A model generated the notes under the pieces. It had not been told where the DNA came from, made no database searches, and saw nothing but the letters and a program-made list of their open reading frames with translations. This document shows, piece after piece, positions 4,929 through 9,354 of a stretch of DNA of 9,354 bases. Within the stretch, counting starts at the first letter, position 1; every line of letters starts with the position of its first letter. The position numbers and the translations under genes were made by a program. Source of the DNA: Armatimonadota bacterium (GTDB lineage Bacteria; Armatimonadota; UBA10988); assembly GCA_016183835.1 (NCBI GenBank), contig JACPDV010000326.1, positions 1-9,354 of the forward strand, read 5' to 3'.

Positions 4929-6548
4929 ATGCGACAGATACTGGTCCCGCTCGTTGGCATGGGCGCCGTCATGGCTCTGCCCTCGCACGGGGACGAGATG
5001 GACGACCTCGCCCGCCCACACGCCGGCCGCAGTATGCGGGCCACGTCCACGTTCCGCGAGGGCGCCGACGGCAACTACGACCCCAACGCCGACCCGAAGG
5101 GCGACCTGGAAGAGAAGAGCAACCGTGACAACTTCCGCGTGCCGCCGGGCGAGACCCACGTGCTGATGGACGTCAAGGGTCCCGGCATCATCAACCACAT
5201 GTGGATCACGTTCCTTGGCCCGGAGCCGCAGCCCTGGGCGCCGAACGGCTCCGCCAACCATCAGGACATGCTCCTCCGCATCTACTGGGACGGGCGCGAC
5301 CGGCCCGGCGTCGAGGCGCCCCTGGGCGACTTTTTCGCGAGCTGCTTCGGCAAGCGCAGCGAGGTCATCAGCACGCCCGTGGTGGTCCAGGGCGGCGCCG
5401 CCTACAACTGCTTCTGGCACATGCCCTTCCGCAAGTCGGCGCGCGTCGAGATCGTCAACCAGAGCGACAAGCCCATCAGCCTGCTCTACTACAACCTCGA
5501 CTGGATCAAACTCGACACCCTGCCGCGGGACACGCCCTACTTCTACGCGCAGTACCGCCAGGAGTACCCGGTGCGCCACGGCGAGGACTACGTGGTGCTC
5601 GACACCAAGGGCCGCGGACACTACGTGGGCACGGTCATGGCGGTCCGCACGCGCAGCCCTGCCTGGTTCGGCGAAGGCGACGAGAAGATCTACATCGACG
5701 GCGAGAAGGTGGCCAGCATCTGGGGCACCGGCACCGAGGACTACTTCCTCTGCGCCTGGGGCCTCCAGCGCACCTCCACACCGCGGTTCGGCGTGCCTTA
5801 CTTCGACCAATGGGGCATCGTCGGCGGACACACCAGCGCCTACCGGTGGTACACGTCCGACCCCATCGTCTTCCAGCGCGGCATCAAGGTCACGTTCGAG
5901 CACTTCGGCTGGATCGCGCCGGACGAGAACCCGGACAACCGCAGCATGAGCTGGAACGAGCGCGAGGACGACTACTCCAGCGTGGCCTACTGGTACCAGA
6001 CCGGCGAGCCGACCTTCGCCGCCCGCGCGCCGAGCGGGCCGGAGCGGCGACTCCCGAGCCTGGAGCGCATCACCGCGTACGCCCGCGACTTCGCCGACGC
6101 AGCGCACCACGGCCAGGGCGATGCCGCGCCGCAGCAGCTCGACCTCTACGACGGCCCGCAGCTCCTCTACCAGCCCGAGCAGCCCGATGGCGCCTGGCTC
6201 GAGATCCCCTTCGAGGTCAGCGAGAAGGAGCCGCTCGTGCTACTCCTCAACGCCACCAAGTCCTACGACTTCGGCCGCTGGCAGGCGTCGCTGAACGGCG
6301 TCAAGGTGGGCGGCGCGATCGACCTTTACAGCCCGAACGTCGTCAACGAGGAGGTGCACCTGCTGAACTTCTGGCCGGACCCCGGGAAGTACGTGCTGCG
6401 GCTCGACTGCGTGGGGCGGAACCCGGCGTCGGGCGGTCACTACCTGGGGCTGGAGTCGGTGCGGCTCCGCGAGCGGCGGCCGCGGGTCAAGGCCTGGGGC
6501 TTCGACCGGGACAAGGACTGGCGGCAGCAGCAGGTGCTGTACCGGTAG
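4929..6548 (+). CDS. Exported GH172 (DUF2961) family glycoside hydrolase
   Basis: A 539-residue member of DUF2961, a family placed in GH172, whose characterised members act on fructofuranose- or arabinofuranose-containing glycans. Residues 1-22 form a likely Sec signal (Arg2, hydrophobic 4-17, then LPSHGDE), though no clear Ala-x-Ala cleavage site is visible. The catalytic double-jelly-roll region spans about 40-360: NFRVPPGETHVLMDVKGPG, INHMWITF, KIYIDGEKVASIWGTGTEDYF (Glu270 in GTGTEDY is a catalytic candidate) and FEHFGW (Glu324). A further beta-rich C-terminal domain (about 400-515, with LECVG-like LDCVGRNP and YLGLESVRLR) is probably a binding or packing module. The ATG at 4929 has AGGGAGA five bases upstream; the frame is open back to 4581 but that part overlaps the flavodoxin gene and is not family-like. 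No transporter, regulator or other glycan enzyme adjoins it, so the substrate is open. Confidence 0.9.
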   Translation: MRQILVPLVGMGAVMALPSHGDEMDDLARPHAGRSMRATSTFREGADGNYDPNADPKGDLEEKSNRDNFRVPPGETHVLMDVKGPGIINHMWITFLGPEPQPWAPNGSANHQDMLLRIYWDGRDRPGVEAPLGDFFASCFGKRSEVISTPVVVQGGAAYNCFWHMPFRKSARVEIVNQSDKPISLLYYNLDWIKLDTLPRDTPYFYAQYRQEYPVRHGEDYVVLDTKGRGHYVGTVMAVRTRSPAWFGEGDEKIYIDGEKVASIWGTGTEDYFLCAWGLQRTSTPRFGVPYFDQWGIVGGHTSAYRWYTSDPIVFQRGIKVTFEHFGWIAPDENPDNRSMSWNEREDDYSSVAYWYQTGEPTFAARAPSGPERRLPSLERITAYARDFADAAHHGQGDAAPQQLDLYDGPQLLYQPEQPDGAWLEIPFEVSEKEPLVLLLNATKSYDFGRWQASLNGVKVGGAIDLYSPNVVNEEVHLLNFWPDPGKYVLRLDCVGRNPASGGHYLGLESVRLRERRPRVKAWGFDRDKDWRQQQVLYR

Positions 6549-6552
6549 ACGT

Positions 6553-6570
6553 GGCCGGCGTCAGCCGGTC
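6553..6570. terminator. Short hairpin between the converging GH172 and rnj genes
   Basis: GGCCGGC and GCCGGTC pair over seven positions, one of them G-U on the plus-strand transcript, around a four-base loop that is part of the rnj stop codon region. There is no T-run on either side, so it is not a classical intrinsic terminator, but it is the only structure in the 12-base gap where both transcripts must end. Confidence 0.3.
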
Positions 6571-8591
6571 GCGACTGTCAGGCGGGTGACGCCGTCCAGC
6601 TCGGCTCCGCCGGAGACCAGCGTCGGCCCGGCTGAGCCGGCCGGCCAGCGGAGCACGGCGCCCGCCAGCTCGGCAAAGGTCAGCCCGGTGGCGGCCTGAT
6701 CGCCGCCCAGCGACACCTCGACCCGCGCGGCACCGGCCGCGGGCTGCACGCGCTCGAGCAGGTCGGCCAGGGCCACCTCGCTCTCCCCTTCGGCCGCCAG
6801 CTCCACCAGGTCGGCCCAGCGCAGCGCCATCGGCACCTCGACCGCGCCGTCCACCACCAGCTCGTTCGCCCGATGGTGCTCCGGCTCCGGCTCCGGCTCG
6901 GGCTCGGCGTGGGGCGCCTCGTTCACCCCCACCACCAGCAACTGCAGCACCGGGAAGGTGCCGGTCTCCTTCTCGAACCACCCGCGCAGCGCCCGCTTGG
7001 CCGCCCGCTCCACCTCCGCCCGGCTGCGCCGCGCCGGCCCGTCGAGCTGCGCTAGCCGCTCGGCCACCCGGTCGCGGGCGCCCGCCAGACACTCGGCCTC
7101 CGCCCCGCCCGGCCGCACCCGCACGCCACGCACGCCCACCGCCGGCTCCGCCGCCAGCTCGCCGGCGGCGAAATCCCACACCAACGCGCCGGTGATCACG
7201 CCGCTCTCCGCCAGGTAGACCCGGTCCTGGATCACCGCGTCGCTGGTGCCCAGCTCGTTGACCTGCCGCCCGTCGATGGTCCACGTGCCGTGCTGGATCG
7301 GATCCTCGAGGGTCACCCCGTTCTCGTCCAGCCGCAGCACATCGCCGTTCTGGAGGAGAAAGACGTTCATGTGCGACAGACCCAGGTCCTGCGCCAGCTC
7401 GCCGTAAGAGATCATCTGCCGGTACTCACCGTGGTAGGGCACGGCGAACTCCGGCCGGATCAGGTTGAACAGCAGCTTGGTCTCTTCGCGGCTGGCGTGG
7501 CCCGAGACGTGGACCATCTCGTGGCGGTAGTCCACCACCTGCGCGCCGCCACGCATCAGGTCGTTGACCATCTTCCACACCGTGGCCTCGTTGCCCGGGA
7601 TGGGCGTGGCCGAGACGATCACCGTGTCTTCGGGGTGAATCCGGAGCTTGGGGTGGGTGCCCTGCGCCAGGCGGCAGAGCCCGCTCACCGGCTCGCCCTG
7701 CGCGCCGGTGACGAGCACCACCACGCCCTGGTCGGGCAAGTCGTCAAGCTGCTTGCTGGACACGCGGCAGCCGTCCGGGACTCTGAGGTAACCCAGCTCC
7801 GACGCGATCCCGACGTTGCGCTCCATGCTGCGGCCGGCCACGCAGACCTTGCGGCCGAACATCGCGGCGACGTCGAAGACCTGCTGGATGCGGTGGATCT
7901 GGCTGGCGAAGGTAGCCACCAGGATGCGTCCCGGCGCGCGCTGGAAGATGCGCTCGAAGGCATCGCCCACCACCGCCTCGGACGGCGTGTGACCGGGCTT
8001 CTCGATGTTGGTCGAGTCCGAGATCAGCAGTCTGACGCCCTCATCGCCGAGCCGGGCGAAGGCGGCGAAGTCGGTCACTTCGCCGTCGATGGGCGTGTGG
8101 TCGAACTTGAAGTCGCCCGAGTGGACCACCAGCCCGACCGGCGTGCGGATCGCCAGCGCCAGGCTGTCGGGGATGCTGTGGTTGACGCGGATGAACTCGA
8201 GGTCGAACGGGCCGACCACAATCCGCTCGCCACGGCGGATGCGGGTCATCGGCGGCTCGGGCACCTTGTGCTCGCGCAGCTTCCCGCGCACCAGGCCGAG
8301 CGTCAGCAGCGAGCCGTAGAGCGGGGCCTGGAGCTCTTGCAGCACGAACGGCAGCCCGCCGATGTGGTCCTCATGGCCGTGGGTGAGCACGATGCCGGCC
8401 AGCCGGTGAGCGTTCTCGCGCAGGTAGCTGAAGTTCGGGATCAGCAGGTCTGCGCCGAGCGAGACCTCGTCGTCGGGGAAAGCGATGCCGGAATCGACCA
8501 GGAGGAGCTGCTCCTCGAGCTCGAGGAGCAGCATGTTCTTCCCGATCTCACCGAAGCCGCCGAGCGGGATCAGACGAAACGGGCTGCTCAT
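6561..8591 (-). CDS. rnj: Ribonuclease J with an unusual C-terminal extension
   Basis: RNase J is a zinc-dependent beta-CASP enzyme of the metallo-beta-lactamase fold that degrades and processes RNA with 5'-exonuclease and endonuclease activity. The protein has 676 residues. Landmarks are GGFGEIGKNM (11-20), the metal motif HGHEDH (71-76), His138 in NHSIPDS, HSGDFKFDHTP with His157 and Asp160, the beta-CASP region with TGAQGEP (295-301), HVSGHA (361-366) and PYHGEY with His387. The usual C-terminal domain ends near KRALRGWFEKETGTFPVL (532-549). About 115 residues beyond that are extra: an (Glu-Pro) repeat linker (562-571) and a segment with no family I recognise. Known RNase J proteins are about 550-560 residues in Firmicutes and longer in Cyanobacteria. 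Its ATG overlaps the dapA stop as ATGA, so the two genes are translationally coupled, a neighbourhood seen in several Gram-positive phyla and Cyanobacteria. Confidence 0.95.
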   Translation of the reverse strand: MSSPFRLIPLGGFGEIGKNMLLLELEEQLLLVDSGIAFPDDEVSLGADLLIPNFSYLRENAHRLAGIVLTHGHEDHIGGLPFVLQELQAPLYGSLLTLGLVRGKLREHKVPEPPMTRIRRGERIVVGPFDLEFIRVNHSIPDSLALAIRTPVGLVVHSGDFKFDHTPIDGEVTDFAAFARLGDEGVRLLISDSTNIEKPGHTPSEAVVGDAFERIFQRAPGRILVATFASQIHRIQQVFDVAAMFGRKVCVAGRSMERNVGIASELGYLRVPDGCRVSSKQLDDLPDQGVVVLVTGAQGEPVSGLCRLAQGTHPKLRIHPEDTVIVSATPIPGNEATVWKMVNDLMRGGAQVVDYRHEMVHVSGHASREETKLLFNLIRPEFAVPYHGEYRQMISYGELAQDLGLSHMNVFLLQNGDVLRLDENGVTLEDPIQHGTWTIDGRQVNELGTSDAVIQDRVYLAESGVITGALVWDFAAGELAAEPAVGVRGVRVRPGGAEAECLAGARDRVAERLAQLDGPARRSRAEVERAAKRALRGWFEKETGTFPVLQLLVVGVNEAPHAEPEPEPEPEHHRANELVVDGAVEVPMALRWADLVELAAEGESEVALADLLERVQPAAGAARVEVSLGGDQAATGLTFAELAGAVLRWPAGSAGPTLVSGGAELDGVTRLTVATG
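6878..6907 (-). repeat. Five hexanucleotide units encoding a Glu-Pro linker in RNase J
   Basis: On the plus strand GCTCCG occurs three times and GCTCGG twice without interruption. On the coding strand this gives alternating Pro and Glu (about residues 562-571), the hinge between the RNase J body and its extension. In-register hexamers change length without breaking the frame, so the linker may vary between strains. Confidence 0.85.
8507..8532. repeat. Perfect 26-bp palindrome inside the 5' part of rnj
   Basis: Thirteen bases on each side of the centre GAG|CTC (8519/8520) are exactly complementary; symmetry stops at 8506/8533 (A/A). It covers about codons 20-29 (Leu-Leu-Glu-Leu-Glu-Glu-Gln-Leu). 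The mRNA could form an 11-bp stem with a 4-base loop some 60 bases after the start codon. Because CTC and GAG are reverse complements, Leu/Glu-rich coding can produce this by chance. Confidence 0.8.
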
Positions 8592-9354
8592 AGCTTGCCG
8601 AGCCGCTGCAAGGCCGCCACCAGTGCCTCGCGGGCCCTGGCGTCGATTCCCACCAGCGGCAGCCGCACGCCGCCCACGCCGTGGCCGAGCAGGTTGAGCG
8701 CCTCTTTGACCACCACCGGGTTCGGCGCGGACGCGGGGAAGAGGGCGTCGACCAGCGGCTCGAGCCGGAGATAGAGCTCCACGCCGCGCTGGAACTGCCC
8801 GGCGAGGAAGGCGAGGATCATCTCCCGGATCTCGTCGCCGGCCACGTGGCCGGCCACGCTCACCACGCCGCAGCCGCCGGCGCAGAGCACCGCGGGTGTG
8901 TCGCTGTCGTTGCCGCTGTAGAGATGGAAGTCCGACGGCGTGGCCAGCCGCATCGCCGCGAACTGCGTGATCTTCGCGCTCGCCTCTTTGAGCGCCCGGA
9001 AGTTGGGCACCTCGTCGGCCAGCCTGTGGATGGTCTCGGGCTCGATGTTGCGCGCGGTGCGGCTCTCGATGTTGTAGACCATCACCGGCAGGTGCGTGGC
9101 GCGGGCGACGGTCGCGAAGTGCTGGAACAGGCCCTCCTGGGACGGCTTGTTGTAGTAGGGGCAGACGAGCATGATGCCGTCGACGCCGAGCTCGGTGACC
9201 TCGCGGGTCAGCTCGACGCTGGCGCGGGTGGCGTTGCTGCCGGTGCCCACGAGCACCTTGGCGCGCCCGGCCACGGCGTCCTTCACCACGCGCGTGAGCT
9301 GGAGCTTCTCGTCATGGGTCAGGGTGGGCGATTCGCCGGTCGTGCCGGCGACCA
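8588..9354 (-). CDS. dapA: 4-hydroxy-tetrahydrodipicolinate synthase, N-terminus beyond the right edge
   Basis: DapA condenses pyruvate with aspartate semialdehyde, the first committed step towards diaminopimelate and lysine; it is a cytoplasmic Schiff-base aldolase. The reading frame stays open to the right edge: 254 residues plus two bases of another codon are visible, beginning V-A-G-T-T-G-E, so roughly 40 N-terminal residues are missing. GTTGESPTL carries the two Thr of the proton relay. Tyr in MVYNIESRT (codon 9074-9076) and the Schiff-base Lys in LKEAS (codon 8987-8989) are both present, as is the Arg of SRT that binds the substrate carboxylate. SVAGHV, with His where Proteobacteria have Asn, matches Gram-positive and cyanobacterial DapA as I recall them. 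A GTG at 9289 inside the gene is not the start, since family sequence continues upstream of it. Its stop overlaps the rnj ATG (ATGA). Confidence 0.95.
   Translation of the reverse strand, partial: VAGTTGESPTLTHDEKLQLTRVVKDAVAGRAKVLVGTGSNATRASVELTREVTELGVDGIMLVCPYYNKPSQEGLFQHFATVARATHLPVMVYNIESRTARNIEPETIHRLADEVPNFRALKEASAKITQFAAMRLATPSDFHLYSGNDSDTPAVLCAGGCGVVSVAGHVAGDEIREMILAFLAGQFQRGVELYLRLEPLVDALFPASAPNPVVVKEALNLLGHGVGGVRLPLVGIDARAREALVAALQRLGKL

Noticed and set aside
4215..6110. 631-codon open frame antisense to the GH172 gene
   Set aside because: It runs through two real genes in another frame and shows the same biased composition without any domain.
7290..8774. 494-codon open frame antisense to rnj and dapA
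   Set aside because: His/Val/Leu-rich shadow with no motif, opposite a gene with full catalytic motifs.
8837..8854. Perfect 18-bp palindrome in dapA around CACGTG
   Set aside because: It is explained by repeated Val-Ala-Gly codons (VAGHVAG) in a conserved protein segment, lies deep in coding sequence and has no regulatory context.

Overview
The window is GC-rich, protein-dense bacterial DNA with no RNA genes, insertion sequences or CRISPR array that I can see. It holds eight protein genes, two of them cut by the window edges. An apolipoprotein N-acyltransferase-like protein (which implies an outer membrane and lipoproteins), an oxygen-sensitive glycyl radical enzyme, an exported GH172/DUF2961 protein and a dapA-rnj pair together suggest a diderm, at least partly anaerobic, polysaccharide-using bacterium. 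The dapA-rnj adjacency is known from Firmicutes, Actinobacteria and Cyanobacteria. With a diderm envelope it fits a lineage such as Armatimonadota, but the phylum is an inference and a PVC-type bacterium cannot be excluded.

Layout. At 1-759 (minus) is the N-terminal part of an Lnt-like membrane protein. It is divergent, across a 122-base regulatory gap, from a full glycyl radical enzyme at 882-3152 (plus). The enzyme has an unusual Cys-Ser-Cys-Cys-Tyr-Glu active-site loop and no activating enzyme in view. Three bases after its stop, facing it, lies a minus-strand set: a WrbA-like flavodoxin protein (4283-4840), a RusA-type Holliday junction resolvase (3800-4246) and a protein with a PD-(D/E)xK-like nuclease motif plus a beta-rich C-terminal half (3156-3803). 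The last two overlap by ATGA and have clearly lower GC than their surroundings. This two-nuclease cassette looks acquired and is the best candidate for an undescribed system.

Divergent from the flavodoxin gene is an exported GH172-family protein (4929-6548). It converges with ribonuclease J (6561-8591, minus), whose gene overlaps the 3' end of dapA (8588 to beyond the right edge) by ATGA. The RNase J carries an extra C-terminal region of about 115 residues after a Glu-Pro repeat linker.

The genes belong to separate tasks: envelope lipoprotein maturation, anaerobic radical chemistry, glycan breakdown, lysine/peptidoglycan precursor synthesis with RNA turnover, and the nuclease cassette. Only three linkages are supported by sequence: dapA-rnj, the resolvase-nuclease pair, and possible co-transcription of that pair with the flavodoxin gene.
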